From Streptomyces sp. SLBN-31 (GTDB lineage: Bacteria; Actinomycetota; Actinomycetes; Streptomycetales; Streptomycetaceae), in assembly GCF_006715395.1 (NCBI RefSeq), contig NZ_VFNC01000001.1, positions 1,550,001 to 1,614,000 of the forward strand: a stretch of DNA of 64,000 bases. The letters run 5' to 3'. Numbering within the stretch: the first letter of the stretch is position 1; each line of letters opens with the position of its first letter. Shown here in pieces: positions 16,108-25,796 of the stretch. The notes under the pieces are model-generated. The model saw only the letters and a list, made by a program, of their open reading frames with translations. It searched no databases and was not told where the DNA came from. Both the position numbers and the translations under genes were made by a program.

Positions 16108-17166
16108 GTGAGCGCCAACAAGACCCCGCAGACCTCCGCGACGTACGACTCCGCCTTCCTCCGGGCCTGCCGGCGCGAACCCGTGCCGCACACGCCCGTG
16201 TGGTTCATGCGGCAGGCCGGGCGCTCGCTGCCCGAGTACCGCAAGGTCCGCGAGGGCATCCCGATGCTCGAGTCCTGCATGCGCCCCGAGCTGGTCACCG
16301 AGATCACCCTCCAGCCGGTGCGCCGCCACAACGTGGACGCGGCCATCTACTACAGCGACATCGTGGTCCCGCTCAAGGCCATCGGCGTCGACCTCGAGAT
16401 CAAGCCCGGCGTCGGCCCGGTCGTCGACCGCCCGATCCGCACCCGCGCCGACCTCGCCCAGCTGCGAGACCTCACCCCCGAGGACGTGTCCTACGTCACC
16501 GAGGCCATCGGCCTGCTCACCCGCGAGCTCGGCACCACCCCGCTGATCGGTTTCGCGGGCGCCCCCTTCACCCTCGCGAGCTACCTCATCGAGGGCGGCC
16601 CGTCGCGCACGTACGAGAACGCCAAGGCGATGATGTACGGCGACCCCGAGCTGTGGGCCGACCTGCTCGACCGTCTCGCCGACATCACGGCCGCGTTCCT
16701 CAAGGTGCAGATCGAGGCCGGCGCCTCCGCCGTCCAGCTGTTCGACTCCTGGGTCGGCGCCCTCGCCCCCGCCGACTACCGGCGCTCGGTGATGCCGGCC
16801 TCCGCGAAGGTCTTCGACGCCGTCGCCGGCTACGGCGTCCCCCGCATCCACTTCGGCGTCGGCACCGGCGAACTGCTGAACCTCATGGGCGAGGCCGGCG
16901 CGGACGTCGTCGGCGTCGACTGGCGCGTCCCGCTGGACGAGGCCGCCCGCCGGGTCGGCCCCGGCAAGGCGCTGCAGGGCAACCTGGATCCGACGATCCT
17001 GTTCACCACCCCGGAGGCCGTCGAGGCCAAGACGCGCGAGGTGCTGGACGCGGCCGCCGGACTGGAGGGCCACGTGTTCAACCTCGGCCACGGCGTGATG
17101 CCGTCCACCGACCCGGACGCGCTGACCCGGCTCGTGGAGTACGTCCACACGCGCACCGCGCGCTGA
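16108..17166 (+). CDS. hemE: Uroporphyrinogen III decarboxylase
   Basis: A 352-residue haem biosynthesis enzyme converting uroporphyrinogen III to coproporphyrinogen III. The near-N-terminal signature [16 protein letters not shown] with catalytic Arg is present, as are [29 protein letters not shown] and the late [12 protein letters not shown] with the conserved His. A longer upstream frame exists, but the family N-terminus begins here ([16 protein letters not shown]) with GTG 16108. No strong ribosome binding site precedes it. It is divergent from the DUF3000 gene and ends one base from the convergent rhomboid gene. Two later haem genes (hemG, hemQ) lie 4-7 kb downstream on the same strand. 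Confidence 0.97.
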   Translation: MSANKTPQTSATYDSAFLRACRREPVPHTPVWFMRQAGRSLPEYRKVREGIPMLESCMRPELVTEITLQPVRRHNVDAAIYYSDIVVPLKAIGVDLEIKPGVGPVVDRPIRTRADLAQLRDLTPEDVSYVTEAIGLLTRELGTTPLIGFAGAPFTLASYLIEGGPSRTYENAKAMMYGDPELWADLLDRLADITAAFLKVQIEAGASAVQLFDSWVGALAPADYRRSVMPASAKVFDAVAGYGVPRIHFGVGTGELLNLMGEAGADVVGVDWRVPLDEAARRVGPGKALQGNLDPTILFTTPEAVEAKTREVLDAAAGLEGHVFNLGHGVMPSTDPDALTRLVEYVHTRTAR

Positions 17167-17167
17167 C

Positions 17168-17995
17168 TCACCACGTGTGCCGGGGCTGGGCGCGCCTGCC
17201 GAACAGCAGGCCGCGAGGCTCCGGTGGCGGGGGAGTGCCCGCCTTGAGGGGCAGGGCCAGCACCATGCCGACGAGGAAGCCCACGACGTGCGCCGCGTAC
17301 GCCACCGTGCCCGCGGCGGAGACGCCCTCGCCCGCCGAGTAGAACGCCTGCAGCACGAACCAGAAGCCGAGCACCAGCCAGGCCGGCAGTCTCAGCGGCA
17401 GGAAGATCAGGAACGGCACCAGGACCCACACTCGTGCCTTCGGATACAGCACCAGATAGGCACCCAGCACGCCCGCGATGGCTCCCGAGGCGCCGATCAG
17501 GGGGTCGGCCGAGTCGGCGTTGAGGACGGCGAAGCCGTAGCCCGCCGCGTAGCCGCAGACGAGGTAGAACAGCGTGAAGCGGATGTGCCCCATGCGGTCC
17601 TCGACGTTGTTGCCGAAGATCAGCAGGAACAGCATGTTGCCCAGCAGGTGCAGCCAGCTGCCGTGCAGGAACATCGCCGTGAACACCGACAGCGCCGGCG
17701 ACTTGTCGTATCCCGGTGGGGCCACCACGCAGCCGGCATGACCGCTCGCGCTTGTGCCGACGTCACCCGTGGGGACCAGCCGCGGCATCTGATGGTGGAT
17801 CAACTCCCGCGGCACCGCCGCGTAGTGGTCCAGGAATGCCTGCAGATGGCACGTCTGCGACAGGTCGCTGCCGCCCGCCACGGAGCCGGCGATGCCGGGC
17901 GTGGACAGGAACACGAAGACGTTCGCGGCAATCAGCGCGTACGTCACCCAGGGCGTGCGGCGCACCGGGTTCACGTCATGAACGGGGATGACCAC
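17168..17995 (-). CDS. Rhomboid-family intramembrane serine protease
   Basis: A 275-residue membrane protein with about six helices. The catalytic Ser lies in PLIGASGAIAGVLGAY and the His in AYAAHVVGFLVGM. The HxxxN oxyanion motif is in FLHGSWLHLLGNMLFL. An insertion between helix 1 and 2 (~45-100) contains two Cys (SQTCHLQAF and HAGCVVAPP) that could pair outside the cell. Rhomboids cut single-pass membrane proteins; the substrate is unknown. The tail is Pro-rich and cytoplasmic. It is convergent with hemE with one base between the stops. Confidence 0.93.
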   Translation of the reverse strand: MVIPVHDVNPVRRTPWVTYALIAANVFVFLSTPGIAGSVAGGSDLSQTCHLQAFLDHYAAVPRELIHHQMPRLVPTGDVGTSASGHAGCVVAPPGYDKSPALSVFTAMFLHGSWLHLLGNMLFLLIFGNNVEDRMGHIRFTLFYLVCGYAAGYGFAVLNADSADPLIGASGAIAGVLGAYLVLYPKARVWVLVPFLIFLPLRLPAWLVLGFWFVLQAFYSAGEGVSAAGTVAYAAHVVGFLVGMVLALPLKAGTPPPPEPRGLLFGRRAQPRHTW

Positions 17996-18120
17996 AAGGA
18001 ATTAGTGCCCCCGATGGGCTCGGCGAATCGGTGAACACCGGCACGCGCGCGTGCGTATGTCTCGTCAACCGTCCGCGGCACGGGGAAGGCGGGCCGCGGG
18101 GACGACGTGAGGAACAGGCG

Positions 18121-18441
18121 ATGAACGACCGAGTTACTCCTGCGATGCAGGCGCTCCCCGACGGCGAGGCCGAACTCTCCCTGGTGGTGAGGCTGCCGTG
18201 GGAGGACGTGGCCCGGCTGGGTCAGGAGGCCGGGCGGCTGGCCTCCCAGATGCAGCGGCCCGTGACCCTGGACGAGGCGGTGAGCCACCGGCTGCGCACC
18301 GTGCGCAGTGCCGCGCACGCGAAGCCCGCGGGGGAGCAGCCGCCCGCGGTCACCTCCACGGCGTCCGTGTCGTCCTTGCCGCCGCGGCCTCCGGCGGAGC
18401 AGGCGCGGCAGGCGATCGAGCGGATCAACGGCAGCGCGTAG
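18121..18441 (+). CDS. Conserved small hypothetical protein
   Basis: A 106-residue protein, not recognised. The first ~65 residues look ordered and amphipathic (LSLVVRLPWEDVARLGQEAG); the last 35 are Pro/Ala/Ser-rich before a short helix (QARQAIERINGSA). There is no signal peptide, Cys or metal motif. An upstream in-frame GTG at 18031 exists, but ATG 18121 is preceded by GAGGAA and begins the ordered part. The high third-position GC supports a real gene. It is divergent from the rhomboid gene. Confidence 0.7.
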   Translation: MNDRVTPAMQALPDGEAELSLVVRLPWEDVARLGQEAGRLASQMQRPVTLDEAVSHRLRTVRSAAHAKPAGEQPPAVTSTASVSSLPPRPPAEQARQAIERINGSA

Positions 18442-18545
18442 GGCTCCGCCGATCAGGGTGCGGGTTCGTCGTGGCTTGCCGCGCTCCCGCGGCGGAGCCG
18501 CAGATCGACACGGCCCCGCGCCCCTTCAAGGGCGCTCCCGTACCG
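18441..18545. repeat. Streptomycete-type intergenic repeat / terminator-like element
   Basis: GGCTCCGCCG (18442-18451) is complementary to CGGCGGAGCC (18489-18498), enclosing a segment with GGGTTCGTCGTGGCTTGCCGC. It is followed by CCCCGCGCCCCTTCAAGGGC. This arrangement resembles an interspersed element I recall after many Streptomyces genes; the family assignment is from memory. It lies between two convergent genes and overlaps the last codons of the flavoenzyme gene. Confidence 0.45.
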
Positions 18546-19914
18546 CCTTCGACGCCTTGCGGGCCGCCACCAGCACCGGGTCCCACACCGGGGAGAACGG
18601 CGGCGCGTAGCCCAGGTCAAGGGCCGTCATCTGTTCCACCGTCATCCCGGCCGTGAGGGCGACGGCGGCGATGTCGACCCTCTTGGCCGCGCCCTCCCGG
18701 CCGACGATCTGCACTCCCAGAAGACGGCCCGTGCGGCGCTCGGCGAGCATCTTCACCGTCATGGGGGAGGCGCCGGGGTAGTAGCCCGCCCGGCTCGTCG
18801 ACTCGATGGTCACCGTCTCGAACCGCAGGCCCACTCTGCGCGCGTCCTTCTCGCGCAGGCCCGTACGGGCGATCTCCAGGTCGCACACCTTGCTGACCGC
18901 GGTGCCCACCACCCCCGGGAAGGTCGCGTAGCCGCCGCCGACGTTGGTGCCGATGACCTGGCCGTGCTTGTTGGCGTGGGTGCCCAGCGCGATGTGGCGC
19001 TCCTGGCCGGAGACCAGGTCCAAAACCTCCACGCAGTCGCCGCCCGCCCAGATGTTCTCGTGGCCGCGGACCCGCATGGCCAGGTCGGTGAGCAGGCCGC
19101 GGTGGGCGCCCAGCGGCAGACCGGCGGCCGCCGCGAGGGACGTCTCGGGGCGGACGCCGATGCCCAGGACCACCACGTCCGCCGGGTACTCGGCGTCCTC
19201 GGTGGCCACCGCGCGGACGCGGCCGTCGTCGCCGGTGAGGACCTTGGTGACCTCGGTGTCGTTGACCATGGTGATGCCGAGGCCCTCCATGGCCTCGTGC
19301 ACCAGACGGCCCATGTCCGGGTCGAGGGTGGACATCGGTTCGCTGCCGCGGTTGACGACCGTGACCTCGTAGCCGCGGTTGATGAGCGCCTCGGCCATCT
19401 CCACGCCGATGTAGCCCGCGCCCACCACGACCGCACGCCGGCCACGCGTGCGCGTGAGCGAGTCGAGGAGCGCCTGGCCGTCGTCCAGGGTCTGCACCCC
19501 GTGCACACCGGGGGCGTCGGCGCCCGGCATGTCCGGGCGGATCGGGCGCGCCCCGGTGGCGATCACGAGCTTGTCGTACGACGTCCAGGACTCGGCTCCG
19601 GAATCGACGTCACGCGCGCGTACCCGGCCGCGCGCCACGTCGATCTCCGTGACCTCGGTGCGCATCCGCAGGTCGATGTCCCGCTCGCGGTGCTCCTGCG
19701 GGGTGCGTGCGATCAGCTGCTCCCGGTCGGAGACGTCGCCGCCGACCCAGTACGGAATGCCGCACGCCGAGTACGAGGTGAAGTGGCCTCGTTCGAACGC
19801 CACGATCTCCAGCTCGTCGGGGCCCTTCGATCGGCGTGCCTGCGACGCCGCGGACATCCCCGCGGCGTCGCCGCCGATCACCACCAGTCGTTCCCTCGCA
19901 CCGTTCATGTTCAT
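18526..19914 (-). CDS. CoA-disulfide reductase / NADH oxidase-like flavoprotein
   Basis: A 462-residue class of pyridine nucleotide-disulfide oxidoreductase with a single active-site Cys. The FAD motif VVIGGDAAGMSAASQ is near the start, the redox Cys51 is in TSYSACGIPYW, the NAD(P)H motif is VVVGAGYIGVEMAEAL (~165-180), and the second FAD segment is ENIWAGGDCVE. A dimerisation domain (~340-462) follows. The SxxxC arrangement is that of CoA-disulfide reductases, Nox oxidases and persulfide reductases; which of these cannot be told from sequence. The start ATG lacks a clear ribosome binding site. The DUF4349 gene lies 27 bp upstream on the same strand. Confidence 0.85.
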   Translation of the reverse strand: MNMNGARERLVVIGGDAAGMSAASQARRSKGPDELEIVAFERGHFTSYSACGIPYWVGGDVSDREQLIARTPQEHRERDIDLRMRTEVTEIDVARGRVRARDVDSGAESWTSYDKLVIATGARPIRPDMPGADAPGVHGVQTLDDGQALLDSLTRTRGRRAVVVGAGYIGVEMAEALINRGYEVTVVNRGSEPMSTLDPDMGRLVHEAMEGLGITMVNDTEVTKVLTGDDGRVRAVATEDAEYPADVVVLGIGVRPETSLAAAAGLPLGAHRGLLTDLAMRVRGHENIWAGGDCVEVLDLVSGQERHIALGTHANKHGQVIGTNVGGGYATFPGVVGTAVSKVCDLEIARTGLREKDARRVGLRFETVTIESTSRAGYYPGASPMTVKMLAERRTGRLLGVQIVGREGAAKRVDIAAVALTAGMTVEQMTALDLGYAPPFSPVWDPVLVAARKASKAVRERP

Positions 19915-19941
19915 GCGAACACGCTACGGGGGCGGGGCATT

Positions 19942-20832
19942 TCAGTCCCGCTCGCCGCTCTCCCGCCGGCCCGGCCGGAGCAGGCGCAGCCACACCAGCG
20001 CGAGCAGCGCCGCCACCGCGGCGAACGGCAGCACCGCGCCGATTGCCACCGCCAGCCAGCGCAGCATCGTCACGAACGCGCCCCAGCCGCCGGCCAGCGC
20101 GTCCACGAAGCCGGGGTCGTCGTCCTTCGCGGCCTTCTTCGCCGGTGTCCCGGACAGGGAGAGCGTGATGGTGGCCAGGCTCGTGCGGTCCTTCAGGGAC
20201 TTCTGCTGCGCGAGCAGCGCCTCCAGGTCGGACTGCCGGCTGCCCAGTTCTCCCTCCAGCTCCACCACGTCGCTCAACTTGGTCGCCCGGTCCATCAGTT
20301 CGCGGATCCGGGCGACGCTGGCCCGCTGCGACCTGACCCGGCTGTCGACGTCGACGACCTGCTCGGTGACGTCCTCGGCCTTGGAGGTGCGCGACATGAG
20401 TTTGCCGGTGCCCTGCAGGCCGGCCAGGACCTCGTCGTACTTCTCGACCGGCACGCGCAGCACCACGCGTGTGCGCTCGTGGCCCTGCGGGTCCCGGGTG
20501 GTGGTCTCGTCGCCGACATAGCCGCCCGCGTTCTCGGTGGTGGTGCGGGCCTCGTCGAGGGCCTTCGGCACGTCCCGGACCTGCACGGTGAGGGAGGCGG
20601 TCCGGATGATGTCGGTCCCGGTGAGCTTCGGCGTCCGGTTCGCCGCGGCACCGGACGCGTCCTTCTGACCGCCGGGGGCGGAGCCCTTGGCCTCGCTCCG
20701 GGCGGGCCCGTCGGCGGCGGAGGAGCCCGCGGAGTCGCTCCCGGCACCGCTGCATCCGGTCAGCGCGAGCGACGCGGCCAGCAGGATGCCGGCCACGGCC
20801 CGGACAGGTCGTACGGAACGTCGTGCGCGCAT
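19942..20832 (-). CDS. DUF4349 domain lipoprotein
   Basis: A 296-residue surface lipoprotein. The signal peptide starts with MRARRSVRPVR and ends at lipobox LALTGC. A disordered Ser/Gly/Ala-rich linker follows (~28-60), then the DUF4349 domain with a beta-strand part (IRTASLTVQVRDVPKALD), a long coiled coil (~165-225, with LGSRQSDLEALLAQQKSL) and a C-terminal membrane helix (~255-285) with a basic tail. The protein is therefore anchored at both ends. The frame extends upstream to 20925, but ATG 20832 starts the signal peptide. The role is unknown; family members are thought to be envelope proteins. Confidence 0.85.
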   Translation of the reverse strand: MRARRSVRPVRAVAGILLAASLALTGCSGAGSDSAGSSAADGPARSEAKGSAPGGQKDASGAAANRTPKLTGTDIIRTASLTVQVRDVPKALDEARTTTENAGGYVGDETTTRDPQGHERTRVVLRVPVEKYDEVLAGLQGTGKLMSRTSKAEDVTEQVVDVDSRVRSQRASVARIRELMDRATKLSDVVELEGELGSRQSDLEALLAQQKSLKDRTSLATITLSLSGTPAKKAAKDDDPGFVDALAGGWGAFVTMLRWLAVAIGAVLPFAAVAALLALVWLRLLRPGRRESGERD

Positions 20833-20991
20833 GCGGGTCCACCCCCGAGGGTCGGTGACTAGTGACGCTCCTTCGACGCCCGGGAGGTCCGGGACGTTGG
20901 CGGGCGAGGGTCCCGATGTGGTCACGGTCGGGACTCCTCAGGGCCACATGGCCCTCGCGTCGGTGTCGGTGGTGTCTGAGAGGGTGGAGCC

Positions 20992-22449
20992 ATGAGTGGA
21001 TCACCTCCGGCCGAGGGCCGGGTCGTCGTCATCGGAGCCGGGATCGCGGGCCTGGCCGCCGCCCACCGGCTGCTGCAGCGGGGCGCGCGGGTGACCGTGC
21101 TGGAGGCGTCGGACCGGGTCGGCGGCAAGCTGCTGCCCGGCGAGATCGCGGGTGCCCGCGTGGACCTCGGCGCCGAGTCGATGCTGGCCCGCAGGCCGGA
21201 GGCGGTCGGCCTGGCCCGCGAGGTGGGGCTGTCGGAGCGGCTCCGGCCGCCGGCCACCGCGACGGCCTTCCTATGGACCCGCGGCGCCCTGCGCCCCATG
21301 CCCAAGGGGCATGTGATGGGCGTCCCCGGCACGGCGTCCGCCCTCACCGGCGTCCTGTCCGACGAGGGCCTGGCCCGTATCGAGCGCGACGCCGAACTGC
21401 CGCGCACGGTTGTCGGCGACGACGTGGCGGTCGGTGAGTACGTGGCCGAACGACTGGGCCGCGAGGTCGTCGACCGCCTCGTCGAACCCCTGCTCGGCGG
21501 CGTGTACGCGGGCGACGCGTACCGCATCTCGATGCGCTCGGCCGTCCCGCAGCTGTTCCAGATCGCCAAGACGCACACCTCGCTGACCGAGGGCGTGCGC
21601 GAGATCCAGGCGAAGATGTCCGCCGGCGGGCAGACCGGGCCGGTGTTCATGGGCATCACCGGCGGCATCGGCACCCTGCCGCTCGCCGTCGCCGACTCGG
21701 TGCGCGCGCGGGGCGGCGAGATCCTCACCGACGCGCCGGTCACCGAGCTGCGCCGCGAGTCGTCCGGCGGCTGGCGGGTCGTCGCGGGGGACCGCGTACT
21801 GCGGGCCGACGCGGTGATCGTCGCCGTACCCGCCCCGGCCGCCGCCGGCCTGCTGCGCCCCGAGGCGCCCGAGGCCGCCGCCGAGCTCGCCGGCTTCGAG
21901 TACGCGTCGATGGCGCTGGTCACCCTCGCCTACCGCCGCTCCGACACCGCCCTCCCGGACGGCAGCAGCGGCTTCCTGGTGCCGCCGGTCGACGGCCACA
22001 CCGTCAAGGCGTCCACCTTCGCCTCCCAGAAGTGGGACTGGATCGCCGAGGAGAACCCGGACCTCGTCGTCCTGCGCACCTCCGTCGGCCGCTACGGCGA
22101 GACGGAGATCCTTCAGCGCGACGACGCCGGCCTGGTGGAGGTCTCCCGCCACGACCTGAAGGCGGCCATCGGCCTGGACGCCACCCCCCTCGAGACACGG
22201 GTCACCCGCTGGATCGACGGCCTGCCCCAGTACCCGGTCGGCCACCACACGCGCGTGGCCCGCGTCCGTGAGCACCTGGCCAAGCTGCCCGGCCTCGCCG
22301 TCTGCGGCGCGCAGTACGACGGCGTCGGCATCCCGGCCTGCATCGCGAGCGCGTACGCGGCCGTGGACCAGCTGGACGGAGACCTTGGCGGTGTGCAGGA
22401 GCTCACCGCCAACCCGGTGCAGAGTCTGCACGGAGGAGCAGGAGAATAA
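20992..22449 (+). CDS. hemG: Coproporphyrinogen III oxidase / protoporphyrinogen oxidase (HemG/HemY type, CgoX)
   Basis: A 485-residue FAD enzyme. The dinucleotide fold [18 protein letters not shown] is at ~11-28, followed by [16 protein letters not shown]; the closing FAD motif region is ...[15 protein letters not shown] near the C-terminus. In actinobacteria this family oxidises coproporphyrinogen III to coproporphyrin III in the coproporphyrin-dependent haem route, which fits the hemQ gene starting 5 bp after its stop. GAGGG lies seven bases before the ATG. The divergent DUF4349 gene shares the ~160-bp upstream region. Confidence 0.94.
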   Translation: MSGSPPAEGRVVVIGAGIAGLAAAHRLLQRGARVTVLEASDRVGGKLLPGEIAGARVDLGAESMLARRPEAVGLAREVGLSERLRPPATATAFLWTRGALRPMPKGHVMGVPGTASALTGVLSDEGLARIERDAELPRTVVGDDVAVGEYVAERLGREVVDRLVEPLLGGVYAGDAYRISMRSAVPQLFQIAKTHTSLTEGVREIQAKMSAGGQTGPVFMGITGGIGTLPLAVADSVRARGGEILTDAPVTELRRESSGGWRVVAGDRVLRADAVIVAVPAPAAAGLLRPEAPEAAAELAGFEYASMALVTLAYRRSDTALPDGSSGFLVPPVDGHTVKASTFASQKWDWIAEENPDLVVLRTSVGRYGETEILQRDDAGLVEVSRHDLKAAIGLDATPLETRVTRWIDGLPQYPVGHHTRVARVREHLAKLPGLAVCGAQYDGVGIPACIASAYAAVDQLDGDLGGVQELTANPVQSLHGGAGE

Positions 22450-22454
22450 GGGAC

Positions 22455-23186
22455 ATGAGTGACGACGCCCCCACCACCGAGGCCGGCCGCATCCCGAACA
22501 AGGGCAAGCTGGCCAAGGACCTCAACGAGGTCATCCGCTACACGCTGTGGTCCGTCTTCAAGCTGAAGGACGTCCTGCCCGAGGACCGCGCGGGCTACGC
22601 CGACGAGGTCCAGGAGCTGTTCGACCAGCTCGCCGCGAAGGACGTGACGATCCGCGGCACGTACGACGTCTCCGGCCTGCGCGCCGACGCCGACGTCATG
22701 ATCTGGTGGCACGCGGAGACCAGCGACCAGCTGCAGGAGGCGTACAACCTCTTCCGCCGCACGAAGCTGGGCCGCGCGCTGGAGCCGGTCTGGTCGAACA
22801 TGGCGCTGCACCGCCCCGCCGAGTTCAACCGCTCGCACATCCCGGCGTTCCTCGCCGACGAGACGCCGCGCAACTACATCAGCGTCTACCCCTTCGTGCG
22901 CAGCTACGACTGGTACCTGCTGCCCGACGAGGACCGCCGCCGCATGCTCGCCGACCACGGCAAGATGGCCCGCGGCTACCCCGACGTCCGCGCCAACACG
23001 GTCGCCTCGTTCTCCCTCGGCGACTACGAGTGGATCCTCGCCTTCGAGGCCGACGAGCTGTACCGCATCGTCGACCTCATGCGCCACCTGCGCGGCTCCG
23101 AGGCCCGCAGGCACGTCCGCGAGGAGGTCCCGTTCTACACGGGCCGCCGCAAGGACGTCGCGGAACTGATCGCGGGCCTCGCCTGA
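22455..23186 (+). CDS. hemQ: Coproheme decarboxylase (HemQ, chlorite dismutase-like)
   Basis: A 243-residue protein of the chlorite-dismutase fold performing the last haem step, oxidative decarboxylation of coproheme. Segments [40 protein letters not shown] (with the Tyr that forms the radical) and [14 protein letters not shown] are characteristic. The length is right for the actinobacterial clade. Translation is probably coupled to hemG (5-bp gap, AAGGGAC before ATG). Its TGA forms TGATCA with the stop of the convergent hydrolase, so the two genes abut without any spacer. Confidence 0.95.
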   Translation: MSDDAPTTEAGRIPNKGKLAKDLNEVIRYTLWSVFKLKDVLPEDRAGYADEVQELFDQLAAKDVTIRGTYDVSGLRADADVMIWWHAETSDQLQEAYNLFRRTKLGRALEPVWSNMALHRPAEFNRSHIPAFLADETPRNYISVYPFVRSYDWYLLPDEDRRRMLADHGKMARGYPDVRANTVASFSLGDYEWILAFEADELYRIVDLMRHLRGSEARRHVREEVPFYTGRRKDVAELIAGLA

Positions 23187-24797
23187 TCAGCGGGCGGGCC
23201 GCAGGGCCGCCTTCCGGGCCGGGTCGACCGGCTCGGGTTCCAGGTGCGGTGCGCAGGCCGCGCGCCGCACCGGCAGCCGGCCCTCCAGCAGATACGCGTC
23301 CAGGTAGGCGTTGACGCACTGGTTGGGCCCGCCCGCGACCCCGTGCGTCCCCGCGTCCCGCTCGGTCACCAGCACCGACCCCGACAGCCGCCGGTTCAGC
23401 TCCCGAGCCCCCTCGTACGGCGCGGCCGCGTCCCGCTCGGCCGCCAGGATCAGCGTCGGCGGCAGCTCGCCGGGGCCGGTGCGCACATCGACCGGCCGCT
23501 GCCGCGGGGCCGGCCAGTACGCGCAGGGCAGGTTCGTCCACACGTTGTCCCAGGTCTGGAACGGCGCCACGCGCGCCAGCCGCGTGTTGTCGCGGTCCCA
23601 GACCCGGAAGTCCGTCGGCCAGGGCGCGTCGTTGCACTCCACCGCCGTGTACACCGCGCCGGAGTTCTCCGCCTCCGCGGCCGCCTCCCGCACGGGCGCC
23701 GCCTGCTGGACGAGCGGCTTGGGGTCGCCCTTCAGATACGCCGAGAGCGCCGCGGCCCGCTGGGGCCAGTAGTCGTCGAAGTACCCGGCCGTGAGGAAGG
23801 CGCCCTGCAACTGCGCCGGCCCCACCTCGCCCCCGGCCGGCTCGGCGGAGAGGCGCGCGCTCGCCTTCACGTAGCTGCGCTGCACCGCGGCGGCGGTGGT
23901 GCCCAGCCCGTACACGTCGTCGTGCCGGGCGATCCACTCCCGGAAGTCCGCCCAGCGCTCCTCGAACGCGGCCGACTGGGCGAGGTTGTCGTGGTACCAG
24001 ACCCGCTCGGGATCGGGGTCGACCGCCGAGTCGAAGACCATGCGCCGCACGTGCGAGGGGAACAGGGTGGCGTACACCGCGCCGAAGTACGTGCCGTACG
24101 AGGCCCCCATGAACGTCAGCCGCTCCTCGCCCAGGGCCGCCCGCAGGACGTCCAGGTCGCGGGCGTTGTTGAGCGAGTTGTAGTACCGCAGTGCGCTTCC
24201 GGTCCGCTTCGCGCACCCGCGCGCGTACGCCTTCGCCTGCGCGATGCGCTCCTTCTTGTACGAGGCGTCGGGGTGCGTCGGCGACAGCGACGGCCCCTTG
24301 TAGAAGCGCTTGGGGTCCTGGCAGGAGACCGGGGCGGAGCGGCCCACGCCGCGCGGGGAGTAGCCGACGAGGTCGTAGGCGGCGGCCAGACGCTTCCACT
24401 GCGGCATGAAGCCGACCAGCGGGAAGTACAGCCCGTCGCCGCCGGGCCCGCCCGGGTTGTAGACCAGCGCGCCCTGGCGGGGCACCCGGCGCTTGCTGTT
24501 GTACGGGTCCTTGTGCGTCGCCCGTACCCGGCTGACGGTGAGCTTGATCTGTCTGCCGTACGGGTTCGCGTAGTCGAGCGGCACCGACACCGTGCCGCAC
24601 TCCAGAGAGCCCGGCGTGTCCTGGGCGTCGGAGCACTTGCCGAAGTCGACTCCGGCGGCCATGGCCCGGGCGGCGGCCACCGCCGTGCCGCTGCGCTCGG
24701 CGGGCTCCGGGACGACGGGCGCACCGCCTGCCGGGGCGGCGGTGAGGGTGGTCAGGAGCAAGGATCCGGCGGCCGAGTACAGGGCGGCTGATCGCAT
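23187..24797 (-). CDS. Secreted alpha/beta-hydrolase, tripeptidyl aminopeptidase-like (S33)
   Basis: A 536-residue secreted enzyme. The signal peptide (~1-26) ends in APAGGA. The catalytic core follows the streptomycete tripeptidyl aminopeptidase pattern: oxyanion segment LVYNPGGPGGDG, nucleophile Ser in FMGASYGTYFG, a cap region (~300-400), then Asp in ERDAAAPYEGAR and His in RDAGTHGVAGG. Several Cys pairs (FGKCSDAQ, LECGTVSV, VECNDAPW, LPCAYWP) suggest disulfides. The start ATG 24797 has AAGGGA upstream; a much longer frame reaching 25733 overlaps another gene and is not used. It likely degrades peptides outside the cell. It is convergent with hemQ. Confidence 0.92.
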   Translation of the reverse strand: MRSAALYSAAGSLLLTTLTAAPAGGAPVVPEPAERSGTAVAAARAMAAGVDFGKCSDAQDTPGSLECGTVSVPLDYANPYGRQIKLTVSRVRATHKDPYNSKRRVPRQGALVYNPGGPGGDGLYFPLVGFMPQWKRLAAAYDLVGYSPRGVGRSAPVSCQDPKRFYKGPSLSPTHPDASYKKERIAQAKAYARGCAKRTGSALRYYNSLNNARDLDVLRAALGEERLTFMGASYGTYFGAVYATLFPSHVRRMVFDSAVDPDPERVWYHDNLAQSAAFEERWADFREWIARHDDVYGLGTTAAAVQRSYVKASARLSAEPAGGEVGPAQLQGAFLTAGYFDDYWPQRAAALSAYLKGDPKPLVQQAAPVREAAAEAENSGAVYTAVECNDAPWPTDFRVWDRDNTRLARVAPFQTWDNVWTNLPCAYWPAPRQRPVDVRTGPGELPPTLILAAERDAAAPYEGARELNRRLSGSVLVTERDAGTHGVAGGPNQCVNAYLDAYLLEGRLPVRRAACAPHLEPEPVDPARKAALRPAR

Positions 24798-24934
24798 CGC
24801 GTATCCCTTCGGTGCACTACGGCGACAAAAGGGATGTTTCGTTCGGCACCCGGCGAACGCAAGCACCGCCCCGCCGGTGTCGCCCCCAATGCTCCCACGC
24901 GCCCCCGGCGCACGATGCACGCCGGGGGATGCCG

Positions 24935-25696
24935 CTAGGGCTGGTCGCGGTGGGTGAAGGCGGCTCGTAGGTCCGGTTCGCCGATCGCGCGGACACCGCG
25001 CACGGCGACGGAGGTGAGGTAGGTGCGGTCGTCGCCGCCGCCGGCCCGCCGGGCGAGGGTGCCCAGCAGCCGCTGCCCGGCCGGGGAGGCCCACCGCGAG
25101 TACGGGTGGACCTCGACCCGGGCTATGGCCAGGCAGCTCAGCGTCAGGGCGAGCGGCAGCGCGAACCACAGGGCGACCAGCCCGCGGGGCATGTCCGGCT
25201 GGGCGGGCACCAGCAGCGCGGTCGCGCCCAGCGCGAGGACGGCCAGCGCGGCGAGCCGCACCTGGCGCACCCCGGACGCGACCGTGGTGCGGGCGTCGGC
25301 GGGCACGGCCAGACCCGCGTGGACCAGCCGCTCGCCGAGGTCGCCGACGGCGTCCGCGGAGGCCGCGCGGGCCCGCACCGGGGCGATGCGGCTCTGCCCC
25401 TCGGGCCCGATGGCACCGATGACGGACCGCTCGATGTCGTCGCGTCCGCGCGGATCGACCACCGTCGCCCAGCCGGTGTGGGCCAGCAGCAGCCGGCGCT
25501 GCCGGGCCATGGAGACCATCGTCAGATCGGCGACCCGGCGGGGGCCGCCGGACAGAAAGGCGGCTTCGTAGAGCGTCAGATCGTGCTGGGACGCATCCGT
25601 GTCGTCGGCCGCGGAGCGGACGGCGGCCAGGCACAGCCGCGTGCACGCGGTGCCCGCGACGGTCCAGGCCAGCAGCAGGAGAAGGACCCAGAACAT
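24935..25696 (-). CDS. TIGR04222 domain-containing membrane protein
   Basis: A 253-residue protein with an N-terminal membrane helix (~1-20), then the family block LTLYEAAFLSGGPRRVADLTMVSMARQ (~40-66) with the diagnostic YEAAFLSGGP pattern, and two further helices (~148-165 and ~170-190). Many relatives, as I recall, end in a Gly/Cys-rich tail and sit by DUF692 enzymes. This one ends in FTHRDQP with no Cys tail, and no hidden tail is seen in the next 140 bp. It is the last gene of a same-strand series with DUF4142 and DUF692 genes (100-bp gap). The function is unknown. Confidence 0.8.
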   Translation of the reverse strand: MFWVLLLLLAWTVAGTACTRLCLAAVRSAADDTDASQHDLTLYEAAFLSGGPRRVADLTMVSMARQRRLLLAHTGWATVVDPRGRDDIERSVIGAIGPEGQSRIAPVRARAASADAVGDLGERLVHAGLAVPADARTTVASGVRQVRLAALAVLALGATALLVPAQPDMPRGLVALWFALPLALTLSCLAIARVEVHPYSRWASPAGQRLLGTLARRAGGGDDRTYLTSVAVRGVRAIGEPDLRAAFTHRDQP

Positions 25697-25796
25697 GCCG
25701 CGTTTCTATGCCAAAGGCCTCACCGAACGCCATGCCCTGTTCACAATACGGACGGAGTGTTGTCAGTACGTGACGTTCCGCTTGTCCGGAAGCCGA

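Noticed and set aside
23187..25733. Single 848-codon protein joining the peptidase with upstream sequence
   Set aside because: The upstream 310 codons overlap the TIGR04222 gene in another frame; a signal peptide and ribosome binding site mark the real start at 24797.
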